NCBI GenBank assembly: GCA_046723645.1
Contig: JBKOUY010000081.1
Span: forward strand, 1 to 37,105
Length of the DNA stretch: 37,105 nt
Reading direction: 5' to 3'
Source: DASQUK01 sp046723645
GTDB lineage: Bacteria; Actinomycetota; Acidimicrobiia; Acidimicrobiales; VFJN01
Shown: positions 24,602-33,513 of the stretch, piece after piece
Numbering within the stretch: position 1 is the stretch's first letter
Layout: each line of letters begins with the position of its first letter
Notes under the pieces: model-generated
Told to the model about the DNA's origin: nothing
Database searches by the model: none
Seen by the model: the letters and a program-made list of their open reading frames with translations, nothing else
Translations under genes and position numbers: made by a program

Positions 24602-25967
24602 GGACTCAGCAGCGCTCGTCGTGGGCATCGTGGCCGGGCTCGTTGCCGGGCTGGCCGCCGCGGGCATTGCGCGCTCCGTGACGGCCTCGGCGGCACGCTC
24701 GGCGGCGCGGGCGACCGCAGAGGCGGCGGCGGATCGGCTGCGGAGCGACGCCGGCGCCGACCGCGAGGCGATGGTGCGTGCTGCGGTCGACACGGTGGTG
24801 GCCGTTGCCGGCGAGCGGCTGGGGGCGCAGGCCGACGCCGGCGCCCGCGACCTCGAGGCGCGCCAACGCTCGTTCGAGCAGCGTGTCGGCGAGATGCGGG
24901 GCCGCGTCGCCGACGAGATCGCGCTGCGCAACGCTGCCGTCGAGCAGCGTATGGGCGACGTGCGCAGTGAGCTCGCGAAGGTCGCCGAGCTGGTGGCCAG
25001 CCTGCAGCGCGAGCGGGCCGAGCAGCAGGGCCGGGTCGAGTCGCGGCTCGCCGAGGTGGCGGCGGTCGGTGCCCGGCTGGCCGACACCACGCAGTCCCTG
25101 CGCCAGGCGCTCGCCAGCCCGCAGGCTCGGGGCCAGTGGGGCGAGCGCATGGCCGACGACGTGCTGCGCGCCGCAGGGCTGGTCGAGGGCATCAACTACC
25201 GCAAGCAGGCGCGGATCTCGGGGGCGGGCACCATCCCCGACTTCACGTTCATGCTGCCCGGGGGCCGTTTCCTGCACATGGACGTGAAGTTCCCCATCGA
25301 CAACTACCTCCGCTACCTCGAGGCGCCCACCGACGGTGAACGCGAGCGGCACCGGGTCGCGTTCGTGCGCGACGTCCGCGCCCGCGTCAAGGAGCTGTCG
25401 GGGCGCGTCTACATCCACCCCGACGACACGGTCGACGAGGTCCTGCTGTTCATCCCCAACGAGTCCGTGTACGCGTTCGTCCACACCCACGACCGCGACC
25501 TCGTGGAGGTGGCACTGCGGCAGAAGGTCGTGCTCTGCTCGCCGAGCACGCTCTTCTCGGTGCTCGCCGTCATCCGCCAGGCCGTCGAGCAGGTGCAGCT
25601 GCAGCGCACGTCCGACGAGATCCTGGCCTGCCTGGCGGCCTTCGAGCAGCAGTGGGGCAAGTTCACCGAGGCGCTCGACAAGGTGGGCCGCGGGCTCGAC
25701 ACGGTCCGCCGCGGCTGGGACGACCTGACCGGTACCCGCCGCCGCCAGCTCGAGCGCCAGCTCGACCGGGTGGGCGACCTCCGCTCACGACGCGAGCTGA
25801 CGGCCGACGCCGGCAGCGCACGGAACGCCACGATCGACGCGTGTGGCCTCGTGGCGGCCTCCGACGGCGAACGCGACGAGCTCGGCGGCCAGCCCGGCGG
25901 TCCTGTGGGCGACGTGCGCGAGCTGCCGCGGCCACCCGGCCTCCCCGGCACGGCCGCCACCGGGTGA
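24600..25967 (+). CDS. rmuC: RmuC-family DNA recombination protein
   Basis: This 455-aa protein has an N-terminal membrane helix (~2-22), a long coiled coil rich in Ala, Arg, Glu and Gln (~25-165) and the RmuC nuclease-like domain (~170-380). That domain holds QARGQWGERMADDVLRAAGLVEGINY, GTIPDFTFMLP and HMDVKFPIDNYLRYLE. RmuC proteins limit DNA inversions and rearrangements; the fold is related to restriction endonucleases. The C-terminal ~65 residues are a variable, Pro/Gly-rich tail. The gene stands alone, with the esterase gene 67 bases downstream. Confidence 0.92.
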   Translation: MDSAALVVGIVAGLVAGLAAAGIARSVTASAARSAARATAEAAADRLRSDAGADREAMVRAAVDTVVAVAGERLGAQADAGARDLEARQRSFEQRVGEMRGRVADEIALRNAAVEQRMGDVRSELAKVAELVASLQRERAEQQGRVESRLAEVAAVGARLADTTQSLRQALASPQARGQWGERMADDVLRAAGLVEGINYRKQARISGAGTIPDFTFMLPGGRFLHMDVKFPIDNYLRYLEAPTDGERERHRVAFVRDVRARVKELSGRVYIHPDDTVDEVLLFIPNESVYAFVHTHDRDLVEVALRQKVVLCSPSTLFSVLAVIRQAVEQVQLQRTSDEILACLAAFEQQWGKFTEALDKVGRGLDTVRRGWDDLTGTRRRQLERQLDRVGDLRSRRELTADAGSARNATIDACGLVAASDGERDELGGQPGGPVGDVRELPRPPGLPGTAATG

Positions 25968-26034
25968 CGCATTGATGCATTCGGAGTGCTATTACTTCCG
26001 GAGGGGCGAGCGCGGTCAGATCGGAGGGTTCTCG

Positions 26035-26904
26035 ATGCGCCGTTTGCTCATCGCCGTTGTCGCCGTCCTGGCGGTGGTGGCGGCCGGCTGCGACTGGCAG
26101 AAGGTGGTCCCGCCGGGCGACGCACCGCTCCGCTACCGCGACGCCGTGTTCAACGGGGTCAGCACCACCTCCAACGTGGTGTACGGCAGCGCCGTCGACC
26201 AGGAGGGCGCGACCGTCACGCTGACGCTCGACGTCTACAGGCCGGCGGGCGACGCCGTGACCGACCGCCCGGCGATCGTGTGGGTGCACGGCGGCTCGTT
26301 CGCGTTCGGCAGCAAGACGTCGCCCGAGATCGTCGAGGAGGCCACGACCTTCGCCAAGAAGGGCTTCGTCAACGTCTCGATCAACTACCGCCTCTCCCCG
26401 AACGGCTGCACGACGGTCACGGCCGAGTGCCTGACCGCCATCGTCGACGCCAAGCACGACGCCCAGGCGGCGGTCCGGTTCCTGCGGGCCCACGCCGACC
26501 AGTACGGCGTCGACGAGAACCGCATCGCCATCGGCGGCACGTCCGCGGGCGCCATCACCGCGCTCAACGTCGGTTACGGGCCCGAGGACGTCGGTGACAG
26601 CGGCAACCCGGGGTTCGCCTCCACTGTCCGTGCCGCGGTGTCGCTGTCCGGTGCGAGGATCCTGACCACCCCGAATCCCGGCGAGGCCGCCGCACTGCTC
26701 TTCCACGGGACGGCCGACACGCTGGTCCCCTACCAGTGGGCCCTCGACACCGTGGCGGCGGCCGAGGCCGCCGGCCTCATCGCCAACCTGACCACCTTCG
26801 AGGGTGCGGGCCACGTGCCGTACACCCAGAACCGCACGACGATCCTCGACCAGACCACCAACTTCCTGTATTGGACCCTCGACCTCACGCACGCGGCGCG
26901 CTGA
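26035..26904 (+). CDS. Lipoprotein alpha/beta-hydrolase (carboxylesterase-like)
   Basis: This 289-aa protein has a signal peptide with lipobox VAAGC (Cys19), so it is anchored outside the membrane. The alpha/beta-hydrolase fold shows an oxyanion-hole HGGSFAFG (~84-91), the nucleophile elbow GGTSAG, an acid Asp in HGTADTLVP and a catalytic His in GAGHVPY near residue 259. These make up a complete triad of the type B carboxylesterase/lipase group. The ATG at 26035 has GGAGGG about 8 bases upstream; the longer frame back to 25843 overlaps rmuC and is rejected. The substrate is unknown; small esters are likely. Confidence 0.87.
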   Translation: MRRLLIAVVAVLAVVAAGCDWQKVVPPGDAPLRYRDAVFNGVSTTSNVVYGSAVDQEGATVTLTLDVYRPAGDAVTDRPAIVWVHGGSFAFGSKTSPEIVEEATTFAKKGFVNVSINYRLSPNGCTTVTAECLTAIVDAKHDAQAAVRFLRAHADQYGVDENRIAIGGTSAGAITALNVGYGPEDVGDSGNPGFASTVRAAVSLSGARILTTPNPGEAAALLFHGTADTLVPYQWALDTVAAAEAAGLIANLTTFEGAGHVPYTQNRTTILDQTTNFLYWTLDLTHAAR

Positions 26905-26952
26905 GTGCTCGGTCGGCGCTAGACGGCGGGTGGGTCCCGTGCGGGTGAGGAA

Positions 26953-27477
26953 GTGAACGGCGCCACCGTGTCCGCTCGACCAATCCGTCCCCGACGAACC
27001 AGACAGCCGAGAGCTGAGGTGCGTGCCGCCGGCGGCGTCATCTGGCGGGAGGTGACGGTCGCCGACGAGGCTGGCGCGACCCGCCCGAGCGGTGAGATCG
27101 TGCTCATCCACCGGCCGCGCTACGACGACTGGTCGTTCCCCAAGGGCAAGCTCAACCGGGGCGAGGCCTACAAGAGGGCGGCCCTCCGCGAGGTGCGGGA
27201 GGAGACGGGGCTGGTCTGCGAGCCGGGGGACGAGCTGCCGTCGACCGTGTACACCGACGGCAAGGGTCGCACCAAGCTGGTCCGCTACTGGATCATGCGG
27301 GTCGTCGGCTTCGAGCCCTGGGCACCCAACAACGAGGTCGACCAGCGCCGCTGGGTGCCGATCGACGAGGCCGACGGGATGCTGACCTACGCCCATGACC
27401 GGGAGATGCTCGCCGAGCTGGCCGAGCTGGCCGGCGGCATCGTCCACTGCCCCCCGGACGCGTCCGGCGCCAGCTGA
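26953..27477 (+). CDS. Nudix hydrolase
   Basis: This 174-aa protein has the full Nudix box G-x5-E-x7-RE-V-x-EE-x-G-L (within KGKLNRGEAYKRAALREVRE and the following ETG). It cleaves nucleoside diphosphates linked to another group. Similar actinobacterial proteins are MutT-like sanitation enzymes, but the substrate cannot be told. The first ~20 residues are Arg/Pro-rich and variable. The start is uncertain: GTG at 26953 (GAGGAA just before), GTG at 26968, or a GTG near 27019. It sits between the esterase and the phosphate locus. Confidence 0.87.
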   Translation: MNGATVSARPIRPRRTRQPRAEVRAAGGVIWREVTVADEAGATRPSGEIVLIHRPRYDDWSFPKGKLNRGEAYKRAALREVREETGLVCEPGDELPSTVYTDGKGRTKLVRYWIMRVVGFEPWAPNNEVDQRRWVPIDEADGMLTYAHDREMLAELAELAGGIVHCPPDASGAS

Positions 27478-27572
27478 CCGGGAAACGTTCAAGCCCCGGC
27501 GGGCGCCCGGTCGGCGCGCGCAGGGTGCTGCCTCGACGCCCGACCGTCCTGGTCCGGGGGATCGCAGGACCG

Positions 27573-27639
27573 GTTACCACAACGTTCCCGTCTCGTTTAC
27601 TCCGCGTTCACCGTCGCTCTCCCCGGTCGTTTACCTCGC
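27573..27639 (+). promoter_or_regulatory. PHO-box array upstream of pstS
   Basis: Four 11-bp units follow without gap: GTTACCACAAC (27573), GTTCCCGTCTC (27584), GTTTACTCCGC (27595) and GTTCACCGTCG (27606). After 12 bases a fifth, GTTTACCTCGC, starts at 27629. Actinobacterial PhoP/RegX3 boxes are tandem GTTCACC-like 11-mers, so this is a strong binding site. It lies about 70-130 bases before the pstS start. Confidence 0.85.
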
Positions 27640-27644
27640 CTCCT

Positions 27645-27650
27645 TACCGT
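27645..27650 (+). promoter_or_regulatory. Probable -10 of pstS promoter
   Basis: TACCGT lies five bases after the last PHO-box unit. The box would cover the -35 region, as expected for response-regulator activation. The leader would be about 50 bases. Confidence 0.45.
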
Positions 27651-27705
27651 GGCCGCGACAGGAGCGTTCAGCTCATCGCGACAGCAAGCCCAAGGGAGGG
27701 CATCT

Positions 27706-28755
27706 GTGCAGTCCATCAAGAAGCGCCGGCTGGCGTGGCTGTCGATCATCCTGGCATTCAGCCTGACGGCGGCCGCCTGCGGCGACGATGACGACGACGC
27801 CAGCACCGGCGGCGGCAGCGACGGCGGCTCCGAGGGCGATGGCGACGTCTCCGGCTCGATAAACATCTCCGGGTCGTCGACCGTGGAGCCCATCACGTCG
27901 TTGGCGGCTGAGTCCTTTACCGGCGAGAACGGCGACGTCGATATTGCGGTCGATGGTCCCGGCACCGGCGACGGCTTCGAGCTGTTCTGCAACGGCGAGA
28001 CCGACATCTCCGATGCCTCGCGTCAGATCGAGGACGAGGAGGCGGCGGCGTGCGAGTCCAACGGCATCGAGTACGTCGAGCTCCAGATCGCCTACGACGG
28101 CATGTCCGTGCTGACCAGTGCCAACAACGAGAACGCTCCGGAGTGCCTCAGCTTCGCCGATCTCTACGCTTTGATCGGCCCCGAGGCCGAGGGCTTCGCC
28201 AACTGGTCTGACGCCCAGAGCCTCGCCGACGAGCTGGGCTCGACGACTCAGTTCCCCGATGCACCCCTCGACCTGACCGGTCCCGGGACGGAGTCGGGCA
28301 CCTACGACTCGTTCATCGAGATCGCGCTGTCCGGGATCGCCGAAACCCGCGGCCTACCCGAGGACCAGATCGAGAGCACCCGCACCGACTACGAGTCGAA
28401 CGCCGACGACAACGTCATCATCAGCAACGTCGAGGCGTCGGACTCGTCGCTCGGCTGGGTCGGCTTCGCGTTCGCCGAGGCGGCGGGCGACCAGGTGACC
28501 GAGATCCCGGTCTCGTCCGAGCCGGGCGGCGACTGCGTTGCGCCTTCGGCCGACACGATCTCGGATCAGAGCTACCCGCTGTCCCGGCCGCTCTTCATCT
28601 ACGTGAGCACGGCTGCCGCCGACGAGAACGCGGCGGTTGCGCCCTTCGTCGACTACTACCTCGCGAACCTGAGCCAGTTCGTCGAGGACGGCGGCTACGT
28701 GACCATGCCCGACGACCAGGTCCAGTCCACGACCTCGGCCTGGGAGGGTCGCTGA
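27706..28755 (+). CDS. pstS: Phosphate ABC transporter substrate-binding lipoprotein PstS
   Basis: This 349-aa lipoprotein has lipobox TAAAC (Cys25), then an Asp/Gly/Ser-rich linker. Phosphate-binding motifs are ISGSSTVEPITSLAAE (~52-67) and GPGTESGTYDSFIE (~190-203). It captures phosphate outside the cell for PstCAB. The GTG at 27706 follows GGGAGGG five bases upstream; the longer frame back to 27649 would run across the leader. It is the first gene of the pst operon, under a PHO-box promoter. A strong hairpin separates it from pstC. Confidence 0.95.
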   Translation: MQSIKKRRLAWLSIILAFSLTAAACGDDDDDASTGGGSDGGSEGDGDVSGSINISGSSTVEPITSLAAESFTGENGDVDIAVDGPGTGDGFELFCNGETDISDASRQIEDEEAAACESNGIEYVELQIAYDGMSVLTSANNENAPECLSFADLYALIGPEAEGFANWSDAQSLADELGSTTQFPDAPLDLTGPGTESGTYDSFIEIALSGIAETRGLPEDQIESTRTDYESNADDNVIISNVEASDSSLGWVGFAFAEAAGDQVTEIPVSSEPGGDCVAPSADTISDQSYPLSRPLFIYVSTAAADENAAVAPFVDYYLANLSQFVEDGGYVTMPDDQVQSTTSAWEGR

Positions 28756-28782
28756 GAAGCGCAGATAGTCCTGTGCGTGCAA

Positions 28783-28817
28783 TCGTGGAATCGGGCCGTG
28801 ACAGCCCGACCCCACGA
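28783..28817 (+). terminator. Stem-loop between pstS and pstC
   Basis: TCGTGG (28783-28788) with CCACGA (28812-28817) and TCGGGC (28791-28796) with GCCCGA (28804-28809) form one 12-bp stem with a small AA/CC internal loop and a 7-base end loop. It has no T-tract. It probably protects or attenuates the pstS transcript so that the binding protein is made in excess. Confidence 0.55.
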
Positions 28818-28886
28818 CCCTCTGCGTCCGCACGCCACCCCCACGCCGACCCCGACCGCGACCCGCACCCCGTCGAGGCCTGATCG

Positions 28887-29846
28887 ATGGCAACCACCAC
28901 GCTTCCCCCGCCCGGAGGCCCCGCCGCCGGCCCATCGGTGGATCTGTCCGGTGATCGCCGCCGGCACCGGCGGGAGCGGACGATGGGCTTCGTCTTCTTC
29001 CTGGCGGCCGCCACCTCGCTGCTGATCAGCGCGCTCATCCTCATCTCGCTGTTCAGCAACGGGATGGAGTTCTTCACCGAGGTCAACTGGTCGAACGTGT
29101 TCGACGCCCGCGGCTGGGCCCCCCGGCGCGACCAGTTCGGCATCAGCACCATCCTGGCGGGCAGCCTCATCGTCACCGGGGTCGCCATGCTCGTTGCCGC
29201 GCCCCTCGGCCTCGGGGCGGCGATCTACCTCTCCGAGTACGCCCGGCCGCGCGTCCGGACGGTGCTCAAGCCGATCCTCGAGGTGCTCGCCGGTGTGCCA
29301 TCGGTCGTGCTCGGGGTGTTCGCCCTCAACTGGATCGCCCCCGACGTGGTGGGGCGCATCTTCGGCCCGGAGTACAACCGCGGCAGCATGATGGCGGCCG
29401 GTATCGGTGTGGGCATTCTCACCATCCCGCTGGTCGCGTCCGTGTCGGAGGACGCCATGCGGGCGGTGCCCGACAGCCTGCGCCACGCCTCGGCGGGGCT
29501 CGGGGCCCGCCCCATGTCGACGACGGTCCGGGTGGTGCTACCCGCCGCAGTGTCCGGCATCGTGGCGTCGCTGATCCTGGCCGCCTCCCGCGCCATCGGC
29601 GAGACCATGGTGGTGTTCATCGCCGGCGGTGCCTCCGACTCCGCCAACTTCACGACCAACCCGCTCGACGGCAGCCTGACCATGACCGCGGCGATGGCCT
29701 CGCTGGCCGTCGGCACCGAGAACGTGCGGGGCGCCGGCTTGGCGGTCCCGAGCCTGTACTTCGTGGGCATCGTGCTGTTCTTCTTCACGTTCCTCCTGAA
29801 CCTCATCGCCAACCGCGTCGTGCGCCGCGTGCGCCAGGCGTACTGA
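28887..29846 (+). CDS. pstC: Phosphate ABC transporter permease PstC
   Basis: This 319-aa membrane permease has a polar N-terminal tail (~1-32) and about six transmembrane segments. The inner-membrane EAA-type loop contains AVPDSLRHASAGLGA and couples it to PstB. LEVLAGVPSVVLGVFAL and ASRAIGETMVVFIAGG are PstC signatures. It starts 131 bases after pstS, with GAGG eight bases before the ATG. It forms the channel with PstA. Confidence 0.95.
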   Translation: MATTTLPPPGGPAAGPSVDLSGDRRRHRRERTMGFVFFLAAATSLLISALILISLFSNGMEFFTEVNWSNVFDARGWAPRRDQFGISTILAGSLIVTGVAMLVAAPLGLGAAIYLSEYARPRVRTVLKPILEVLAGVPSVVLGVFALNWIAPDVVGRIFGPEYNRGSMMAAGIGVGILTIPLVASVSEDAMRAVPDSLRHASAGLGARPMSTTVRVVLPAAVSGIVASLILAASRAIGETMVVFIAGGASDSANFTTNPLDGSLTMTAAMASLAVGTENVRGAGLAVPSLYFVGIVLFFFTFLLNLIANRVVRRVRQAY

Positions 29847-29859
29847 GGGTCGCCTTCGC

Positions 29860-30846
29860 ATGGCACTCACCACCATCGGCTCCAGCGGCGAGGCGGCGGT
29901 CCAGGGCAGCGTCGCCGCGGCGCTGCGCGGTCACCGCACCAACATCCGCGGGCGCGTGTTCGAGGTCGCCCTCCTGATCGCGCTCCTGGCGTCGCTGGTC
30001 ATCCTCGGCGTCCTGATCTCCCGGGTGCTGATCGACGGCGTCGGCGTCTACCAGGACCGCGGCTGGGCCTTCCTCGACGGCAGCCTGTCGAGCAGCGCCG
30101 AGCGTGCCGGCATCTCCCAGGGCATCGTGGGCTCCTTCTGGATCGCGGTGTCGGTCGTGGTCGTCGCCGTCCCGCTGGGCATCGGCGCGGCCATCTACCT
30201 CGAGGAGTACGCCCCCCGGAACCGGCTCACCTCGTTCATCGAGCTGAACATCCGCAACCTGGCCGGCGTGCCATCGGTGGTCTACGGGCTGCTGGGGCTC
30301 GCCATCTTCGTCAATGCCCTCAGCGGGTTCAGCGGCGCCGAGGGCGTCGACCGGCGGACGCTCGCCGCGGCCGGCATCACCCTGGCGGTGCTGGTGCTGC
30401 CGATCATGATCATCACCACGGCAGAGGCGGTTCGGGCCGTGCCCCAGTCGCTGCGCGAGGGCGCCTACGGAGTCGGCGCCACCCGCTGGGAGGTCATCCG
30501 CTCCCAGGTGCTGCCGTACGCCGCGCCGGGGATCTTCACGGGTGCGCTGCTCTCGATCTCCCGGGCGGTCGGCGAGGCGGCGCCGCTCATCGTGGTCGGC
30601 GCCGTGACCGGGTTCTTCAGCCGGGGCGGCGGGCTCACCGTCGGCAACGTGATCGATCCCAGCCACCTGACCGATCGCTTCGTGGCCCTGCCCTCGATCG
30701 TCACCACGTTCGCCAAGCAGCCCGAAGAGCAGTTCAGGGTGGCGAACGCATCGGCCACGATCATCGCCATGCTGGTGTTCGTGCTGCTCCTCAACTCCAT
30801 CGCCATCGTGCTTCGCAACCGTTTCGAGAAGAAGAGGTCCGCATGA
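29860..30846 (+). CDS. pstA: Phosphate ABC transporter permease PstA
   Basis: This 328-aa second permease has six transmembrane segments. Conserved stretches are NLAGVPSVVYGLLGLAIF (~129-146), AVPQSLREGAYGVGATRWE in the coupling loop and SRAVGEAAPLIVVGAV. It has an unusually polar first ~25 residues. It begins 13 bases after pstC and its stop overlaps the pstB start (ATGA), so the genes are translated together. Confidence 0.95.
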   Translation: MALTTIGSSGEAAVQGSVAAALRGHRTNIRGRVFEVALLIALLASLVILGVLISRVLIDGVGVYQDRGWAFLDGSLSSSAERAGISQGIVGSFWIAVSVVVVAVPLGIGAAIYLEEYAPRNRLTSFIELNIRNLAGVPSVVYGLLGLAIFVNALSGFSGAEGVDRRTLAAAGITLAVLVLPIMIITTAEAVRAVPQSLREGAYGVGATRWEVIRSQVLPYAAPGIFTGALLSISRAVGEAAPLIVVGAVTGFFSRGGGLTVGNVIDPSHLTDRFVALPSIVTTFAKQPEEQFRVANASATIIAMLVFVLLLNSIAIVLRNRFEKKRSA

Positions 30847-31739
30847 CCGAGTCCGGCGGGAGCCGCATCGCGACCGACACGCCCGATACCCCCCTGCCGC
30901 AAGGGCTGGAGGTCGCGACGCAGGAGCGGCCGGCGCACGTGGCGCCGGACAGCCTGCCCGTCGTCTTCGAGGTGCGCGACCTCTCGGCCTATTACGGGGA
31001 GTTCCGGGCTGTGCGCGATGTCAGCCTCGACGTCCGCAAGACCGAGATCACGGCGTTCATCGGGCCATCCGGATGTGGCAAGACGACCGTCCTGCGCTGC
31101 TTCAACCGGATGAACGACCTCATCCTCGGGGCGCGGGCGGAGGGCACGCTCAACTACCACGGCATCCCCCTCTACGGGCCCGGCGTCGACCCGGTCGAGG
31201 TGCGCCGGCGCATCGGGATGGTGTTCCAGAAGCCCAACCCGTTCCCCAAGTCCGTCTACGACAACGTGGCGTACGGGCCCCGGCTTTTCGGCACCAGGAG
31301 ACGGGCGGAGCTCGACGAGGTGGTCGAGTCGTCGCTGCGCAAGGCGGCGCTGTGGGACGAGGTCAAGGAACGGCTCAAGGAGTCGGCCATGGGCCTTTCC
31401 GGCGGCCAGCAGCAGCGGCTCTGCATCGCCCGGGCCATCGCCACCCGCCCCGACGTCGTGCTCATGGACGAGCCCTGCTCGGCGCTCGACCCGATCGCCA
31501 CCGCCCGCATCGAGGACCTGATGCAGGAGATCAAGTCGGAGTTCACGATCGTGATCGTGACCCACAACATGCAGCAGGCGGCCCGGGTGTCGGACGCCAC
31601 GGCGTTCTTCTCCACCGAGATCAACCCCGAATCCGACCGCCGTACGGGCTTCCTCGTGGAGTTCGACCGGACCGAGACGATCTTCTCCAACCCCTCAGAC
31701 GAGCGCACCGAGAACTACATCACAGGAAGGTTCGGCTAG
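30843..31739 (+). CDS. pstB: Phosphate ABC transporter ATP-binding protein PstB
   Basis: This 298-aa ATPase has Walker A GPSGCGKTT (74-82), signature LSGGQQQRLCIARAIA and Walker B VVLMDEPCSALDP. The N-terminal ~40 residues are an extra polar extension relative to typical 250-aa PstB proteins. It energises PstCA import of phosphate. It overlaps pstA by four bases and phoU follows after 17 bases. Confidence 0.96.
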   Translation: MTESGGSRIATDTPDTPLPQGLEVATQERPAHVAPDSLPVVFEVRDLSAYYGEFRAVRDVSLDVRKTEITAFIGPSGCGKTTVLRCFNRMNDLILGARAEGTLNYHGIPLYGPGVDPVEVRRRIGMVFQKPNPFPKSVYDNVAYGPRLFGTRRRAELDEVVESSLRKAALWDEVKERLKESAMGLSGGQQQRLCIARAIATRPDVVLMDEPCSALDPIATARIEDLMQEIKSEFTIVIVTHNMQQAARVSDATAFFSTEINPESDRRTGFLVEFDRTETIFSNPSDERTENYITGRFG

Positions 31740-31756
31740 GTCCCGCCGGGGTGTCG

Positions 31757-32440
31757 ATGTCGGAACCCACGCCCATCCCGCTGCGGACCGCATTTCAGGC
31801 GGAGCTCGACCAGCTGCGGCTCCAGGTCGAGCTGATGGGCGTGCGCGTCGACCAGAACCTCGAGCTGGCGCGTGAGGCCCTGAAGACCGGCGACGCGCGC
31901 CTGATGGCCCAGGCGTTCCGGTCGGACGACGAGATCGATGCCATGCACCTCTCCCTGCTGGAGCGGTGCTACCAGCTGCTCAATCGCGAGGCGCCGGTCG
32001 CCAGCGACCTCCGCTTCATCCTGACCGTGGTACGCGTCCTGTCCGAGTTCGAGCGTGTGGGCGACCTGTCGCTGCGGATCCTCAAGCTCACCCCCCAGGT
32101 CGACCGCCTGTCGACGTGCGGCCCCCCGTGGGACATCGCCGTCACCATGGTCGACCTGGCCGTCGAGCAGTACCGCACCGCGCTGCGGGCGTGGTCGGCG
32201 CAGGACCTCGGCCTCGCCAGCCAGCTCGCCGACCAGCGTCCGCCGGCGGAGACGTACCACGAGCGCCTGCTGGCCGAGCTGCGGCGCCTTCAGGGACCCG
32301 AGTCGGCGGCGACGGCCATGGGCGTCTACATCATCGGGCAGGCCGCCGACCGCATCGCAGACCACGCCGCCATCATCGGCGCGCGCCTCCGCTACCTGAT
32401 CACCGGCGAGCCCGCGCACCTGGCCACCGAGGTGCGGTGA
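31757..32440 (+). CDS. phoU: Phosphate signalling regulator PhoU
   Basis: This 227-aa all-helical protein consists of two PhoU three-helix repeats. Typical acidic metal-binding patterns are RSDDEIDAMH and FERVGDLSLRI in repeat one and QAADRIADHA in repeat two. PhoU links the Pst transporter to the PhoR/SenX3 kinase, keeping the regulon off when phosphate is plentiful. The ATG at 31757 is preferred to the in-frame GTG at 31751 because it is better spaced from GGGG. It directly follows pstB. Confidence 0.93.
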   Translation: MSEPTPIPLRTAFQAELDQLRLQVELMGVRVDQNLELAREALKTGDARLMAQAFRSDDEIDAMHLSLLERCYQLLNREAPVASDLRFILTVVRVLSEFERVGDLSLRILKLTPQVDRLSTCGPPWDIAVTMVDLAVEQYRTALRAWSAQDLGLASQLADQRPPAETYHERLLAELRRLQGPESAATAMGVYIIGQAADRIADHAAIIGARLRYLITGEPAHLATEVR

Positions 32441-32546
32441 GCAGGCCGACCAACACGTCGTCGAACGGGGTACGCGCTATGGGGTCGATGCCGTCGCCGG
32501 GTCGCGGCGGCAGAATCGTAGCGACCCCCAATCGCCCGGAGGACAG

Positions 32547-33488
32547 ATGAGAGTCCTGGTCACGAACGACGACGGCGTTGGCTCGCCCGGGCTCCACACC
32601 CTGGCGCGGGCCCTCGTGGACGACGGCTACGACGTGGTGGTCGTCGCCCCTGATCGAGAGATGAGCGGCTCTGCGGCGGCCATCGGCCAGGTGCACATCG
32701 AGGAGGGGATCGACGCCGAGCGCGTCGACCTGCCCCGCCTCGACGGTGTGCCCGCCTACGCGATCGCCGGCCCGCCCGGGCTGTGCGTCCTGACCGCCCG
32801 GCTCGGCGGGTTCGGCGACCCGCCCGACCTCGTCGTCTCGGGCATCAACCCTGGCGCCAACACCGGCCGGGCGGTGCTCCACTCGGGGACGGTGGGCGCC
32901 GCGCTCACGGGCGCCAACTTCGGCTGCCGGGGCTTGGCCGTGAGCATCGACGTGTCGACGCTCCACCTGCACGAGCAGGCAAGGGGAACCGTCCCAGTGG
33001 GCGACGGCGATCGGGCCCGGGCCGAGGTGGTCGAGAGCCCCGAGATGGGGGACGATCCCGGTGCCCGGGGCCGGCTGCGCGACGTCTCCGGCATCATGTT
33101 CGACCGACCCGCCGAATGGGACACGGCGGCCACTGTCGCCGTTTCGGCCGTCTCATGGCTCGCCAGCGGCGAGGCGCCGCCCTGCACGGTGCTCAACATC
33201 AACGTGCCCAACCTGACTGTGGACCGCCTGAAGGGGGTCCGGGCCGCCGCCAGCCTCGCTCCGTTCGGTACGGTGCGATCGTCCGTCGTCGAGGCCGCGC
33301 CCGACGGAGGCCGCTTGCAGGTCGAGTTCCGTCCCAGCGACACGGAGCTTCCGCCCGACTCCGACACCGCCATCATCAACCAGGGATTCGTGTCCGTCAC
33401 GGCGCTGAGCGGGATCGGAATCGACGAACGCGTCGACGCGTCCGCCGTCCTCGATTTCATGTCGGCGGAGAACCGGAGGACGGCTTGA
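32547..33488 (+). CDS. surE: 5'-nucleotidase SurE
   Basis: This 313-aa metal-dependent phosphatase releases phosphate from nucleoside monophosphates. The active site shows NDDG (D8, D9), the loop PDREMSGSAAAIG, and SGINPGANTGRAVLHSGTVGAA. It is longer than typical (~250 aa) because of a polar, charged insert between residues ~140 and ~180 (EQARGTVPVGDGDRARAEVV and beyond). GGAGGACAG just before the ATG fixes the start. It sits between phoU and the kinase gene, which suits phosphate scavenging, but it could also be there for housekeeping reasons. Confidence 0.92.
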   Translation: MRVLVTNDDGVGSPGLHTLARALVDDGYDVVVVAPDREMSGSAAAIGQVHIEEGIDAERVDLPRLDGVPAYAIAGPPGLCVLTARLGGFGDPPDLVVSGINPGANTGRAVLHSGTVGAALTGANFGCRGLAVSIDVSTLHLHEQARGTVPVGDGDRARAEVVESPEMGDDPGARGRLRDVSGIMFDRPAEWDTAATVAVSAVSWLASGEAPPCTVLNINVPNLTVDRLKGVRAAASLAPFGTVRSSVVEAAPDGGRLQVEFRPSDTELPPDSDTAIINQGFVSVTALSGIGIDERVDASAVLDFMSAENRRTA

Positions 33489-33513
33489 CCGTGCGCCGCG
33501 GTGGGTCGACGTC

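Noticed and set aside
25663..27492. Minus-strand open frame of 609 codons
   Set aside because: It is antisense to the Nudix and esterase genes, both of which have intact catalytic motifs.
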